In this document: in pieces, positions 11,270 to 23,385 of the stretch
How the letters are laid out: each line of letters begins with the position of its first letter
How positions within the stretch are numbered: the stretch's first letter is position 1
Assembly (NCBI RefSeq): GCF_000002595.2
Contig: NC_057010.1
Location: 1,444,190-1,508,189, forward strand
Reading direction: 5' to 3'
DNA: 64,000 nucleotides
Source: Chlamydomonas reinhardtii
Lineage: Eukaryota; Chlorophyta; Chlorophyceae; Chlamydomonadales; Chlamydomonadaceae
Notes under the pieces: model-generated
What the model was told of the DNA's origin: nothing
The model's database searches: none
What the model saw: the letters and a program-made list of their open reading frames with translations, nothing else
Made by a program: the position numbers and the translations under genes

Positions 11270-11716
11270 GCCCCACGCACGGAGCGGCCACCATCCAGCG
11301 ACGGGACTGCCTTCACCCTATGCGTTTGTGGCCACTTGGGGTCGGTGGCGGGGTGTATGGGGGCTATCGGCCATTCGGCCTCCCCTCGTCGACAGACACA
11401 GATTGGACGGCATGTCAACTGGGGCTGCCTCAGCCCCCTACATCCAGCTGTGCATAACCGCCTACACCTCATCACCTCGTCCAACGTTTACAAGATGGGG
11501 CTTGCTTTGTGCCCAGTACTCAGTAGTATATTACCGCACCAAGACGGGGAGAGCAGGCCCTCCAGGCTTCCACGGCCTACTAATACAGCAGCCCAACCTA
11601 CAATGCTCTTCAACAGTGTATTCAGCCTTGGCAGTAGCTAGCGAATCCCGTCAACGCAGGAGCACAACATACCGTGCGCGTGCACGGACCGCTTGACTAG
11701 CATCTATGCGCAGTAG

Positions 11717-11721
11717 TTACA
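11717..11721 (-). terminator. TGTAA polyadenylation signal of the ankyrin gene
   Basis: TTACA on the + strand reads TGTAA on the minus strand, about 190 bases after the stop of the ankyrin-type gene. Confidence 0.65.
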
Positions 11722-11908
11722 AACATCGGCATTCGGTAACTGCAACATTTGCGTTCCCAACCACACCACGTCCCTCTGCAAGCGATGCACATGGCCTGTA
11801 GTCGTCCTCCGCGTCGCGGCGGCTGCCTGTCCCCACTCCGACTCTATCCTCCACAACTCCAATCCCGCCTTGCTCAGTCCCACTGCCCTCACCCTCTGCC
11901 GCCCCCCG

Positions 11909-14343
11909 CTACGCACCTTCCGCCGCCTCAGCCAGGGCCTCGTCTCCCATTTGCATCATTTTCTGCAACCACAGACGATGTCCCACCGGCACGGGCCAGC
12001 CCCCGTCCGAACCAATCTCCCAACACGCGTCCAGCGCTTCCCTGCACTCGAGCGTCCATTGCAGGTCGTAGCGCTGTAGCAGCCACCACAGCGCAGGGAT
12101 GTGCAAGGGGTCGCCTTGCTCCGCCGCTAGGGAGCACAAGAGCTGCTGCAGCTGCTGCTGGTTGTCGGGATCCACAGCAAGGCCGCGGCTGCGCAGCCAC
12201 TCGGCGGCGGCCCAGTTGCCGCTCAGCAGCGCGGACTCGACAAGAGCCGCGCCGCTGGCCTGTGCGTGCGCACGAGTGAGGATACGGCAGTGGGAAGACG
12301 TGCGGTTTGCAAGACGTGCTTGTGGAGGAGGGTCCGTGAGGAAAACGCAGCAGGACTAGTGCCAGAGCGCGCAGGCGCACAAGCGACAGAGTGAACAGCC
12401 AAAGACGGCAGTACGGTATCCAGAACACACAAAGACAGACAGTTCACACCGCCGTTAATTAACCACAAGTAAACAGCAGCGATTCGGGCCCTGTCAGAGG
12501 GCCATACAAGCACGCACGCACCTGGCTGCTCACTCCTGCGGGCCCCAGCGCCTCCAGCGCCCACTCGAGCTGTTCCTCGCTGCCGCCTGCCACCAAGTCC
12601 ATGAAGCTGATGGCGGCGCCGCGCTGCGAGGGGACGTGCATGTCCGCGGACAAGGTAAGCACGGTTGGCATTGCCACGGCGTCGAACTGCTCTATCCTGC
12701 CACCTACGGCCAAAGGCTCTATGCAAGCCCCGACCCACCCTGCGCAAAGTGGCGACGCCCCACCCCGTGAGCCACCCCTTGGGAACCTGCACTGTCATGC
12801 GACCTCACACACCCACCTGCTCGTGCAGGTGGCGCAGCAACTCCAGGTCAGCCCCGTGCTGCGCCGCGCGCCGAAACACCGCCGACCAGTCCGCACCAGC
12901 CTCAGCTGCAGCCTCGTTTAGCCCGCCCTCCATCGCCGCGTACCGCAGCGCGGGCAGGCACTCGAACGCCCTCTCCGTTGAGGTAGACGTGCAATCCCGA
13001 CGCTCAGGGGCCGCGTTCAGCAGGTGCGCGAAGCTGAGCGCAACGCCCCGCTCCCGCAGCATCCGTAGCACCTGCACCTGCCCCGCCGCTGTCGCTGCCT
13101 TTGCCAGGACCTGCGACGCCGGCTCCTGCTGGCCTGCCTGCCCCCAACCTGCAGCACGCAGCAGCGGCGGCAGACCCAGGCACCACGCCGCTGCGGAGAC
13201 GTTCCCGGCTGCAGCTGCGGCCTCCACCGCCTCCGCAGGCACGTCAATGCCGCACGCAGCCAGGCGCTCTAGGCGCTGCAGGTAGTCGGGCTGCCCCCCC
13301 GCTTGCCGCCACAACTCCTCGTCAAGGCGCGCCGTGCCGTGGCTTGCTGGAGCCCAGCCCGGCGACGAGACCCACTGCAACAGCAGCCAGTCGCACTTGG
13401 CCGCCCAGTCGCCGGTGGGGCTGGCCACCGCGCGTAGCAGCAGCGCCCGCCTGTGCTGGGCCTCCGCCGCGGCCTCCGTGCCCCACTGCCCGTAGTGCCG
13501 CTGCAGCGCCTCCAGCGGGCAGCCGTACGCCACACCCGCCAGCACCTCGCGGCGCTGCATGGCGTCCGTCACCGCCGCCGCCGCCAGCAGCTCGCCCAGC
13601 AACTCCACCTGCCCTCCCTCCGCAGCGGCGGTCGCGAGCTTGTGTGCCTCAGCCCGCGGCGAATTGTTGCCATAGCCAGCAACCGCGGGCAGGCCTCCGC
13701 GCCATTGCTGCACCCACGCCACGACCTCTCGCTGCCCCCGCAAGCACGCAGCGTGCTCCGCGTACCGCGCGTAGCGGCCGAGGTCGGCGTCGTCCTCGCA
13801 CATGTCGGTCACGTTCATAAGCCACTGGCACACCGGCACATGACCGCCCATGGCGGCGGCCGTCCACACTGTGTAGCCGTCCCAGTGGCAGCCCTCCTCA
13901 ACCAGCAGCTGGCGGCACGCCTCCAGGTCGCCAACGGCGGCAGCGGACACAAGCGCATCCGACTTGACCACAGTGCCGCAGTGCTCAAGCGCCGCATCCA
14001 GGCTGGGAGGGTGCCGGCTGGAGGCGGCCAGGCACAGCAGGCGGTGCCTCTGCCGCTGATTCAGCGCGCGCCAGGGCTCCGGGCGGCCCCAGTGGGCCAC
14101 GAAGTCGTGTCCGGGCCAGGGCTGCTCCGCGAGGCAGAGCTGTATGTTGGAGGTCAGGGCGCTGCAAAACCACTGCGACGGCTCCCTAGCCAGCTTGAAG
14201 GTCTTGTAGTCACGGAGGCACGTATAAACCTCCTTGCTGGCAAACTTGAAGCTGGAAGCGACCTCGTTGGGGTGGAGAGCACCAGCAACCTGCCGCAGCA
14301 GCCCCGGATTCAACTGACCCAGCGGGTTATCGGCCCCAGCCAT
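11909..14343 (-). CDS. F-box-like/ankyrin-repeat protein (3 exons)
   Basis: Exons 14343-12817, 12623-12522, 12259-11909 are all in phase 0 and give 659 residues. The N-terminus (LNPGLLRQVAGALHPNEVAS, then HWGRPEPWRALNQRQR) matches the head of a large volvocine-algal family in which an F-box-like segment precedes degenerate ankyrin repeats. Repeats follow from about residue 110: LDAALEHCG, SAAAVGDLEACRQLLVEEGC, AAAMGGHVPVCQWLM, AAEGGQVELLGELL, and the last at LLSGNWAAAEWLRSRGL. The fold suggests protein-protein binding, possibly as a ubiquitin-ligase adaptor, but the partner is unknown. Start is ATG at 14343; four codons upstream are open but contain no ATG. A TGTAA lies 190 bases downstream. 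Confidence 0.85.
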
Positions 14344-15526
14344 ATTATTACGCAATTAACGTGCCTCGAGGCTCAGCCCGTGAGGTTCACAGGCGCGACA
14401 AGGGGACAAACTTAGGGACCGACGGCCCACCTAGAGCGAGTCAGTTGCAGCCAGCTCACCGGCTGTTCCAACGATCTATGCGCGAATCGTGTGATCGCGA
14501 TAAGTGATTGAAATTGCGAAACGTATATCCTTTCATCCCCTTCATCGCGGCCCCCGATCACACGTCGTGTCCGCTCAGCTCCTCTGCAACTGCACCTAGC
14601 CAGCAGACCCTTCCCTCTACCGTCCATGTAATTGGCTAGTGACGGGCGCAGAGGAGCTCCCACGCCCGTTCGGTAATGCTATCCAAAGTGCAATGCATCT
14701 GCGAAATTTTAACCAAGCCTGACCAAGCCGCGTGATCCTCAAGTGAGTCAAGTCTAACCTGCCCCAAAGCCACCCCTGCGCAGTCACCGCCACCCCCAGT
14801 GACCAGTCTTGGGCTGCAGCCACTGCTGTGCCGCCAGCGCAGGCCCAACCTGGGCTCCGACGTCGCTAGCCGTGGCCTCCGTGCCTGGCCCACGTGCCGT
14901 TCCATATGGTGCCCTTTACACTTACGGTACGTGCACGTGTGTGTACGGTATGTGCCGTTTGCGCATAAATGGCTGTTCATAGCGCCGTACGGCCCTACGC
15001 AGACCTTCCATGCCGCCGTGCCCCATCAGTGCATACCAGTGTCTGCTTTCGGGTGCACTACGATGGCCACACGTTCTGCGTTGTGTGCATGCCGCCGCCC
15101 TGTTTGTCATAAATCACCACTCATCCACTGCAGGCAATCAGGCAACCTTATGCAATTGTGGCGCACTACATCATGGGGGACAGGCATTCTCTTTCGTTTG
15201 TATCCACTCATGGTGCTCCCAAGCCATCTGGGGTAGATCACATCCTGGCCCGTCATCCAGTCATGTTGCATAGCTGGTCCTGCCTAGCCGTGAGGTGTTA
15301 CGGTACAGGTTTAACTGCAGTACCCACACGCCCCACCAGCCTCTGCCCTAATCCCACGGCATACCAGCACTCCTATTTTAGCCAGATGACTACATGCGCA
15401 GTGCCCGACCACGGAGATAGGTCTGGTGCATAAGTGCATTCGAGCGCTGTCCCGTGCCCGCCTTGCTGACAGGTCCCAGTGCACGTTGTCATAAACCATC
15501 AAATCGTGACTTGACTGTTGCGGCAC
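14344..15526. other. Intergenic region
   Basis: Nothing convincing. Short ORFs on both strands have random composition, and GC is lower than in the neighbouring genes. The left end should contain the promoter of the minus-strand ankyrin gene. The right end should hold the 3' UTR of the small gene at 15527-16117; a TTACA lies near 14916 but is far from that stop. Confidence 0.45.
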
Positions 15527-16117
15527 TCATGCAACTGGCCATCCGGTGTGCGGCGCATCCTCGCCTCCGTCAATGTCGTCCCAGGCCCGCTTGCGCTTGC
15601 CGCACAGGGACGTGGCGGCGGAGCCGCCACGGCCAGCTTCGAGGTAGCCGCCTGGCAAAGCGGGTCCATGCAGGGCAGGTGGGTGAGACCCCGTCGCCGC
15701 CGCATGCGCGCCCATCACCTCCACATAGCTGTCCATGGCCACGCAGGCTTCCGAGCCCAGAGCAACGACTGCGCATATAGGAACAGCAGGAAAGGAGCTT
15801 CAAGGAGTGCGCGAGTAGTGAACAGCAAACAGGCTGTTACGGCTGGGCAGTTACGATGTCCAGGACCCATCCAGTGTGCAGGAGTGTGCGAGTGACGTCG
15901 TTCACAGTATTCATAACCCCATCGCTCCACTTTCACCCAGAGCTAGATTGAAGGCATACATGTTCTAATTGCGTGCCTCACCTGCCGCGCTCGCAGGCCG
16001 CGTATCTGGCGTTGATTGCCCGCATTCCGAACCGGCGAGCACCAGGACGCGAGCGGTCACCACGCCGTCTTCACTCTGCACCGAGCACGTGACTCGTAGA
16101 TGCGCGCTACTCTGCAT
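15527..16117 (-). CDS. Small hypothetical protein, 125 aa (2 exons)
   Basis: Exon 1 is 16117-15982 (ATG, MQSSAHLRVTCSVQSEDG...) and exon 2 is 15768-15527. The donor is GCAG|GTGAGG, the acceptor is TATGCGCAG, and phase 1 closes cleanly. The protein is not recognised. It has a neutral N-terminal half with a hydrophobic VVTARVLVLAGS stretch, a middle rich in Ala/Gly/Pro, and a basic cluster GKRKRAWDD near the C-terminus that could act as a nuclear localisation signal. Codon choice in exon 2 is GC-ending like true genes nearby. It starts 539 bases from RRP8 on the opposite strand, so the two may share a promoter region. Evidence is splice-consistent coding potential only. Confidence 0.5.
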
Positions 16118-16656
16118 CTCCGCCCTTTAAGAAGTCGTTATAGTTGGGGTGGCGGGCGCAGACCGTTCTGTTCTTAAGGGGTCATGTTATAATAATGCAA
16201 CTTAAAACATGGATAAAATTTTGCTTATTTCATCATGACAATGCTCCAGCGCTAATCGTTAATGCGACACAGAACTGTTAGTTTGAGCCTAGGCTAACGA
16301 ATCGGACTGTCTCTGTATCACCATCAGTAATCGATTCCATCCTATGCCTACACAATGCATCTGACAATTTTGAAGCTTTGTGCTCTTGAAGCCGGTCACC
16401 ATGAGGCCGTGCCCGCCGTGGCCTAAACCCAGCCCCCATTCGCCGTGCCGTGCATCCCCTCCCCTCCCAAACCGGCGAACCCAACCCTCTTCCCCGCCCC
16501 CCGTTGTGAATTACTTGTTCCGTAAACTCCAAAGTACCTGGACTATGAATGAAAGCTTGGATATCACAACGCATCGACACCTGCTAGTATCATAGGATGG
16601 CCGAGTAGCTGAATTGACTTGACTTCCGTAGCATATTTACCTGCAACCTGCTAACC
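16118..16656. promoter_or_regulatory. Divergent intergenic region upstream of RRP8 and the small gene
   Basis: 539 bases between two divergent start codons. It is AT-richer than its surroundings, especially 16180-16290. No TATA box or named element can be assigned with confidence. Confidence 0.4.
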
Positions 16657-19600
16657 ATGGAGCCGCTCGGTTTTGATGGCGAGGTCGCTGACTTTGGCGT
16701 CTGGGATGTCCCGTTTTCGGGCGGCGGAGCATTCGATTATCCCGCAGCACCAAAGCGGCTTGTTTCAGCACAACCTGAAAAGAAAAAGAAATCAAACAAG
16801 CACCTGTCGCAGCACCATTTCGAGGACATTCTCGATAAGCCCGTCAAGCTCGGCGCAGACCTGCTCAAGCAGCTGCATGATAAGACTTCAGAAGTCCCTA
16901 AAAAGACAAAGCGTGCAGTGGAAGGCGATGCGGAGTCCGGCAAACCCGCCGCCAAGGCAGCAGGTGCCGCCGCAGAGCTCCCTGGCACCTCCGGCGCCAA
17001 GCCCGCCGGCCGCGAGGCGCGTGGCAAGAAGCGCGCGGCGGAGGTTAGTCCTGAAGCGGCTCCCGCAGCTGCAGCTTCAGCAGCTGTACCTGCGGAGCCC
17101 ACGAGAGCCGCCAAGGCGCCTGCGAAGGCGCCGTCGCAGGCGCTGCCGGGGCCGCCCAACACGGATGGCGACGCCGCTGCTGCCGCCACAGCTGCCGTTG
17201 CTGGTGGCGCCTCCGGCGAGGCACCTGGACAGGCGAAAGAGGGAAAGAAGCACAGCAAGAACAAGTTCAAGCAGCACCAGGACGGGCAGCAGCAGCAGCA
17301 GCAGCAGCAGCCAAACATCAAGCCGCCGGCCGCCGCAGCTGCTACCAACGGTAAAGCTGCACAAGCTGTGAGCAAGCCGGGCAAGGGCGAGGCAGCCATG
17401 ACGCCCGTGGTGGCGCCTCCGGACAAGGCTGAGGTGGCAGCGAGCAAGGGCGGGGCGGGCAAAATGGCTCCGGGAGCTGCAAAGGAGGCCGAAGCTGCGC
17501 CGGCGGAGGTGGCGCAGCCGTCACACAAGAAGCAGAAGCGCCAGCAGCAGCTGGCCACTGAAGAGGGCGATGGAGAGCCTACAGAGGCGAAGAAGGCAGG
17601 GGTTGCAAGTGCCAAGAAGGTGACGCCGGCGCCGACGTTGACACCGCAGCAGCAGCAGCCGCAGGTGCAAAATGCGGGCAAGGAGGGAAAGGTAAAGGAG
17701 CAGCAGAAGGAGCAGGCGGAGCACACTGCGGCAGCAGCGGCGGCAGCGGCGGCAGCAGCAGCGGCTGCAGAGGCAGAGGCAGCGGCTAGTAGGAAGGCCG
17801 CAGCGGCGGCAGCTGCTGCGGCAGCGGCAGCGGAGGCGGCCGAGGCAGCTGCTAGGAAGAAAGCAGCTGCTGCAGCAGCTGCGGCGGCGGCAGCGGCACA
17901 GGCGGAGGTGGCTGCTGACAAGAAGGCAGCGGCGGCGGCGGCGGCTGCAGCAGCGGAGGCGGAGGCGGCTGCTAGAAAGAAGGCAGCGGTGGCTAAGAAG
18001 GCTGTGGGCAAGGTGGTAGATGGGCCCAAGGGGCAGGCAGCTGCCGCCGCGGCGACGGCGGCTGAGGGAGGTGAGGATGAGGTCGTGGCTCCTCCAGCGG
18101 CCAAGAAGGCCCGGACCAAGGAGCCGGCGGCGCCCCAGGAGCAGGGGCAGGGGCAGGCGGCAGCCGCGGGGAGCAAGCAGGGCAAGCAGCAGCAACAGCT
18201 GCCACAGCAGCGGCCACAGCCAAAGGGCACGGAGCGTGGTGCGCAGGAGCACGAGGGTGCCGAGCGGCCGCAGGCCAAGAAGCAGGTCAAGGAGGGCAAT
18301 CCGGCGCCCAAGTCCCAGCAGCAACAGCAGCAGCCAGCGGCCGCAGCTGCGAAACCAGCAGTAGCAGCTGTAGCAGGACAGGACGGGAAGAAGGGCGGGA
18401 AGGTTCCTAAGGCCGCCCCAGCCGCGGCTCCAGTCACTACATCCGCGCCGCCTGGTGCGCCGCCGGCGCTCGCCAGGCCCGCACATGCCACCACCGCCGC
18501 CAGCCTGGCGGCGGCACTTGGCGGCAAGGCGGCGGCGCCGGCCGCTGCCGGCCACAAGCTGACACACGCCGAGGCGCTGGCGGCGGCGCGCGCGAAGCAG
18601 CAGGCCGCCGCTGCGGCGGCGGCGGCCAACGGACCGGCGGTGCCAGCTGATGACAGCGACGACGACGATGCCGGCGGCGCCGCCGGGGCCGTTGTTGGGC
18701 TGCGACGGCCGCTGGGTGGCGCCGCCGCAGGCGCCGCGGGTAAGGGCAGGAAGGCGGCGGCGGCGGCTGCCGGCGGCGGCTTCCTGGACAAGCTGCGGGC
18801 GCGGCTGGCGGGCGGGCGGTTCCGGTACCTCAATGAGGAGCTGTACACACAGAGCGGCGACAACGCCTTCGCCATGATGCAGGTGCGGCTGCGGCGAGGA
18901 GGGCTGCAGCTGGGGCTGGGGCTGGGGCTGGGGCTGGGCTTAGGGTTAGGGTTAGGGTTGGGGTTGGGGTTGAGGTTGGGGTTGGGGTTCGGGCTCTGAC
19001 TAGGACTGGGACTGGAAGCGGCATTGAGGATGTCTTAGAGCATTCATATGGAGGGACTGGAGAATTTGCGCGCCGAAGCAAGCTGTAGAGCAGTAGAGGG
19101 TAAAAGGGACCGCCGCACAAGCGCTGCCTTGGCCCCGCGTTGCCGGGGCGCTGGCTGTGCTGTCACTTTGCGTTTAGAGTGCACCACGGAACAACACACC
19201 GTATGCGGACCGCCGCTCTCGCCAATCACTCCATCTCTACGCCGCGTCGCGACGTCATCAACACCCCTGCACTGCCGATGTGCAACCCCGTCCCCCGCCT
19301 CCCCCCCTCCTGCTCCATCATCCCCTGCAGGCCCAGCCGGAGCTGTTCAGCCAGTACCACGAGGGCTTCCAAAAGCAGACTAAGGGCTGGCCCAAGCAGC
19401 CCGTGGACGTAGCCATTGCCTGGCTGAGGGCCAAGAAGTGAGAGAGGCAGGGGGCGGGCCGAAGGGAGATATGCCCGATGGGGGCTGGGATGGGGAGGGA
19501 AGAGGCGGTCGTTTGCCGTGTTCGATACGGTACAGCGGGGCGCAAAGGGAAGGGGGATGCCGTGGGTCCACAAGCGAGTGGTGGGAGCAGCCACGTCGCT

Positions 19601-20805
19601 GCGGGTGATGTGTGCGCATCCGGCTGCCTCACGCACTGGCGCTGCCGTGTGCACTTGCCGCCACCACCTCCACCCCTTGGCTGGTCTTGGTCTTGGTCTT
19701 GGTCTTGGTCTGATTCTTTGGTCTTGGTCGCGGCAGGAACGAGGTCAAGGTGGCAGCGGACTTTGGGTGCGGGGACGCCAAGATCGCAGCCAGCGTGCCG
19801 CAGGTGCGCACACATGGGTGCAGTGGCGTGTAATGGGGATGTTGGTGGGCAGGGGGCGCCCCACGGGGGCGACGCCGTGCATGCGCTTGTGTTCAGAAGT
19901 GCATCAAGCGGGACGCCACACGCAACCTCCCCAACCTCCCCATCCTCCCCATCCTCCCCTTCATCTCCAACCGCTCCAACCTCTCCGACCTCCCCACCGT
20001 GCCGCAGGAGGTGCACTCGTTTGACCTGATTGCCTCCGCTCCGGGTGTGGTGGCGTGCAACATGTCGGCGGTGCCGCTGCCGGACGCCGCCGTGGACGCG
20101 GCCGTGTTCAGCCTGGCGCTCATGGGCACAGACTACGGCGCGTTCCTGGAGGTGAGGAAAACGTGTGTGGGTGTGGGTGTGGGTGTGGGTGTGGGTGGGT
20201 GGGTGGGTGGGTGTGTGGGTGTGTGTGTGCCGGGTGGAGCGTGTGTGGGGAATGGTGTTTCCGGGGTTGGGCGTGTGTGTGGGTGGGTGGGTGGTGTGTG
20301 CGGGGTTGGTGTATGGGGCACCCTGCCGCTGCGGTGTCGGGCCCCCCTGCAGGCTGGTGTGGCTGTTGACCGGTGCGTACCCTGCCTGCCCCTCCTACTT
20401 CCCCTCCCCCGAATACACACACGCGCGCAGGAGGCGGTGCGCGTGCTCAAGCCCAAGGGCTACCTGTGGATTGCCGAGGTGCGCAGCCGCTTCGCGCCCC
20501 AGGGCGACGGCGACGACGACGACGAGCAGGCGGGCAGCGGCAGCGACGACGAGGCGGGCGCCGGCGGCGGCGGTGGGCGCGGGCGCGGCGGCGCGGGTGG
20601 TGGCTCGGAAGACTTCCGGCCCTTCTTGGCGTGCCTGAAGCAGCTGGGGCTGAAGCTGCTGAGCGAGGACGCTCACAACAAGATGTTTGTGGTGTGGGTG
20701 CTGCAGAAGAAGCCCGAGGGCGAGGGCGGCAGGGGCAAGGCGGGCGCAAAGAAGGGTGGAATCCCCTGGCCGCCGCTGAAGGCGTGCATGTACAAGAAGC
20801 GGTAG
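16657..20805 (+). CDS. RRP8: Ribosomal RNA-processing protein 8, rRNA m1A methyltransferase (5 exons)
   Basis: Exons 16657-18882, 19331-19437, 19737-19803, 20008-20151, 20431-20805 give 972 residues. The catalytic part (from about 725) carries RRP8 family hallmarks in order: RYLNEELYT, QYHEGFQKQTKGWP, the SAM-binding VAADFGCGDAKIA, VHSFDLIASAPGVVACNMS, AVFSLALMGTDY, EAVRVLKPKGYLWIAEV and a terminal LKACMYKKR. In yeast and human, RRP8 methylates N1 of an adenine in the large-subunit rRNA in the nucleolus. The N-terminal 700 residues are alanine/lysine/glutamine-rich low complexity, much longer than in yeast or human homologues (about 390-460 aa in total), and probably a disordered nucleolar segment. 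A Gly/Asp-rich insertion follows the WIAEV strand. Start: CTAACCATGG at 16657. Confidence 0.95.
18920..18990. repeat. G-rich telomere-like array in RRP8 intron 1
   Basis: Runs of GGGGCT pass into GGGTTA repeats and then GGGGTT repeats. Interrupted G-tracts could form quadruplexes. The unit is not the TTTTAGGG telomere repeat of Chlamydomonas. Confidence 0.85.
19678..19728. repeat. TCTTGG hexamer repeats in RRP8 intron 2
   Basis: Several tandem TCTTGG units just before the exon 3 acceptor. They may act as part of the pyrimidine-rich acceptor region. Confidence 0.8.
20164..20302. repeat. GTGTGG/GTGG simple repeats in RRP8 intron 4
   Basis: Tandem GTGTGG passes into GTGG and further GT-rich runs directly after the splice donor at 20152. 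Confidence 0.85.
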
Positions 20806-21290
20806 CTTGGTTCTGGTGAAGTTGTGCTTGCGGAGAGGTGCCTGGTGGATGGATTAAGGCGAGAGCTCGAGAGTGTGTGATGAGGTTAGGGAGCGAATTG
20901 CTGTGGGAGTCCGAGAGACCGAGACCCGCGGCATTCTTGAACATGCGGACATGCCGACGACCGAGGAATGCCGGTTTGGGAGCTGGTCAGCTGGCGGCTG
21001 CTTGACTGTGATCCCACCACCTGAAGCCTAGCCGCGCGAAATCTGCTCATAGAACCAGAAAGCATGAGGCATGTGTGGGGTGGGTCGGTCCGGGGCAACA
21101 GGGGCTGCGACAGCAGCTGTACGGCATCCGGCGTGTCCTCCGCACGGCAGTGGCGTGTCCCAGCTGCTGCATTTCCACGCGAACATCGCCCAAGCCCTGA
21201 CAATTGTGCTTGTGTATAGAATCTGAACATACTGCGCACTGTATTTGCTCATAACTCGTTGCTTTCGGACCTGCGTCTAGAATCTTTCTG
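20806..21290. other. Intergenic region between RRP8 and SIL1-like gene
   Basis: Tandem same-strand spacing of 485 bases holding the RRP8 3' UTR and the next promoter. No TGTAA is seen, so the RRP8 poly(A) signal may be a variant. Confidence 0.4.
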
Positions 21291-23224
21291 ATGCGCGCGT
21301 CTAGTCTGTTTCTGCTTGGCTTATTAGCAGGTGGCTGTTTATACTACTGTGAAGCTGATTTTGGGCAGGCGATTGTCGACGAAGCGCTCGACGCGCTGCA
21401 GAATGGCAACGACGGAGACCCTCGCAGCATGGAGGACTTGCTCCACTGGGCAATCTGTAAGGCTTGAGGGACGCTACTGATCGTATGCCTTGCACCCCGA
21501 GCAGCCTCCGCACAGTTCACGACTTGTCCTGAGTCTCGTCCTTCCCTCCTTCTGCCACTCCGCGGCCGCAGCGCACAGCGATCCCGCCAAGCTCGCGGCA
21601 GCTGCCGAGGAGGCTCAGCGGGTGCAGGTGGTGAAAGACCTGAAGGAGCAGCGCAGACGTGTCAAGGAGGTGGGCGGGGTCAGGGGGGGAGGTAGGCAGG
21701 GGCTACCGGAGGTTGAGGAGCGGCGCATGGCTCTGAACCCAGGCCCGTGGCCCCTTGGCCAGTCGTCATAAAATGTTGGGTACCTTTGTAGAGACCTCGC
21801 TACGCCCCTGTGCCAGCTCGCCCGGGACGCAGCTCCAGCCCTCCCTGCACGCCCCCCGATCTCCTACATACAACCCGCTTACCAGCCCACCGCCGTGCCA
21901 AACCCTCCTCCCCACCTCCATCCCGTGCCGCCATCCCCACCCCCTCCACTCCCACACACACACACGTGTGCCGTGCAGCTTCTGGACCACGTGCGCTCCC
22001 AGCCCACGGAGGCGGACATGATGCGCGAGGGCATTGACATCCTGCGCCGCGCCGGCGCCTCCGACACGGAGCTGCTGGCGGCGCTGCAGGCGCTGCAGGT
22101 ACTGGTGGAGCCCATCGACAACGCCAATGGTGAGGAGGGAAGCGAGGAGGGAGGCGGGGGGGGCGGAGAGTGGGGAGTGGGGCGCGGAGAGTGGGGGATG
22201 GGGTGGGTGTTCGTGCGGGTGGCGAGGGAGGCAGCGGCAGGGGAGGCGGGGATGCGAGTCCAGGAGATGCGGAACCGGGTAGAGAGTCAGGCGTTCATGT
22301 TTTCCTGCTGCCCAACCAAAAGTCCCGGATCGGCACTCGGCTTCTCACCGCTCCTCCTCTGCCTCCTCCTCCTCCGCTCCACAGACCTGCACCCGCTTGG
22401 CGGCCTGTCGCCAGTGGTGGCGCAGCTGGCTCGGCTGGCAGAGGCGCCGGCGCTGGCCACCGCCGCCGCGCACGTGATCGGCACCGCCGCCTCCAACAAC
22501 CCCACCTTCCAGCGCGCGCTGCTGAGTCAGCACCCCGAGGTGGTGGGCACGCTGCTGCAGGTGCGCGGGGGTGGGACAGGGGGGTGCTTGCAGCGGGGGC
22601 GGGGGTGCAAAGGATGGGGTGCAAGGGATGGGGTGCAAGGGGCGGGGTGCTTGGATAGCAACGGGTGTGTGTGGTTTGGGGGGCCTGGAGGCTGGGAGAG
22701 GGCTTGCGTGGTGCAACTGTCCAGGGCCCCAGCTGTCTTGCCAATACACTTGCCGTGGGGGCGCGGGAACGCCGCAGCGGTGCGAGGTATGCGGCTGTGA
22801 GCTCTTCATGGTATCTGGTACGGTAAGCTCGTACGGCAACAGCTCTTACCGCTGTGCTGCCATGCTGGCCCCGCAGGTGTCGGCGGCTCCGGACCATGAG
22901 TGCTCGGTCAAGGGCCTGTACGCGCTGGCGGCCATGGTCCGGAACCTGCGGGAGGCGCGGGCGGCCTTCGTGGAGGCAGGTGCGTGATGGCGGGGGCAAG
23001 GCATGCACACACGGTGGGGCACACCCCGCCCTCCCTCCGTCTCACGCTTGTCATGTACGTGGTACGCGCGCGCACACGCACACACAGCATCTCTCCCTGT
23101 TTTCTCCTCAAGTGCGCACGCACACCACCCCCACCACCCGCCGTATTCCCGCTGTGCGTCTGGACGTCGGCAGTTTCATGCGTCATACAAACCGTCCGCA
23201 TGAATGGCTAAATCCCCACCACCA

Positions 23225-23261
<37 letters not shown>

Positions 23262-23336
23262 ACGTTTTCCTTGTGCTCTTTAACACACAGACAAGTAACT
23301 CCGGCGTCGTCTGGGCAGGCTTTCGTTTCGTTTTTT

Positions 23337-23385
<49 letters not shown>

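Larger units (their letters stand above)
10678..11908. other. Intergenic region with hexanucleotide repeat
   Basis: Runs from the LINE to the stop of the ankyrin gene. Apart from the repeat-encoded ORF listed separately and the TGTAA at 11717-11721 (minus), I find no protein-like exon. Stretches 10680-10860 and 11270-11700 look non-coding. Confidence 0.5.

Noticed and set aside
16737-18875. 712-codon open frame on the minus strand
   Set aside because: It is antisense to the first exon of RRP8 and reflects high GC with Ala-rich repeats. Its composition (Ala/Ser/Cys runs) is not protein-like.
18940-18990. GGGTTA repeats considered as an internal telomere or chromosome-fusion scar
   Set aside because: The tract is short, lies inside an intron, grades from GGGGCT repeats and does not match the TTTTAGGG telomere unit of Chlamydomonas.
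23228-23384. Regular CA arrays considered as a CRISPR-like array
   Set aside because: They are simple dinucleotide repeats without spacers, in a eukaryotic intron.
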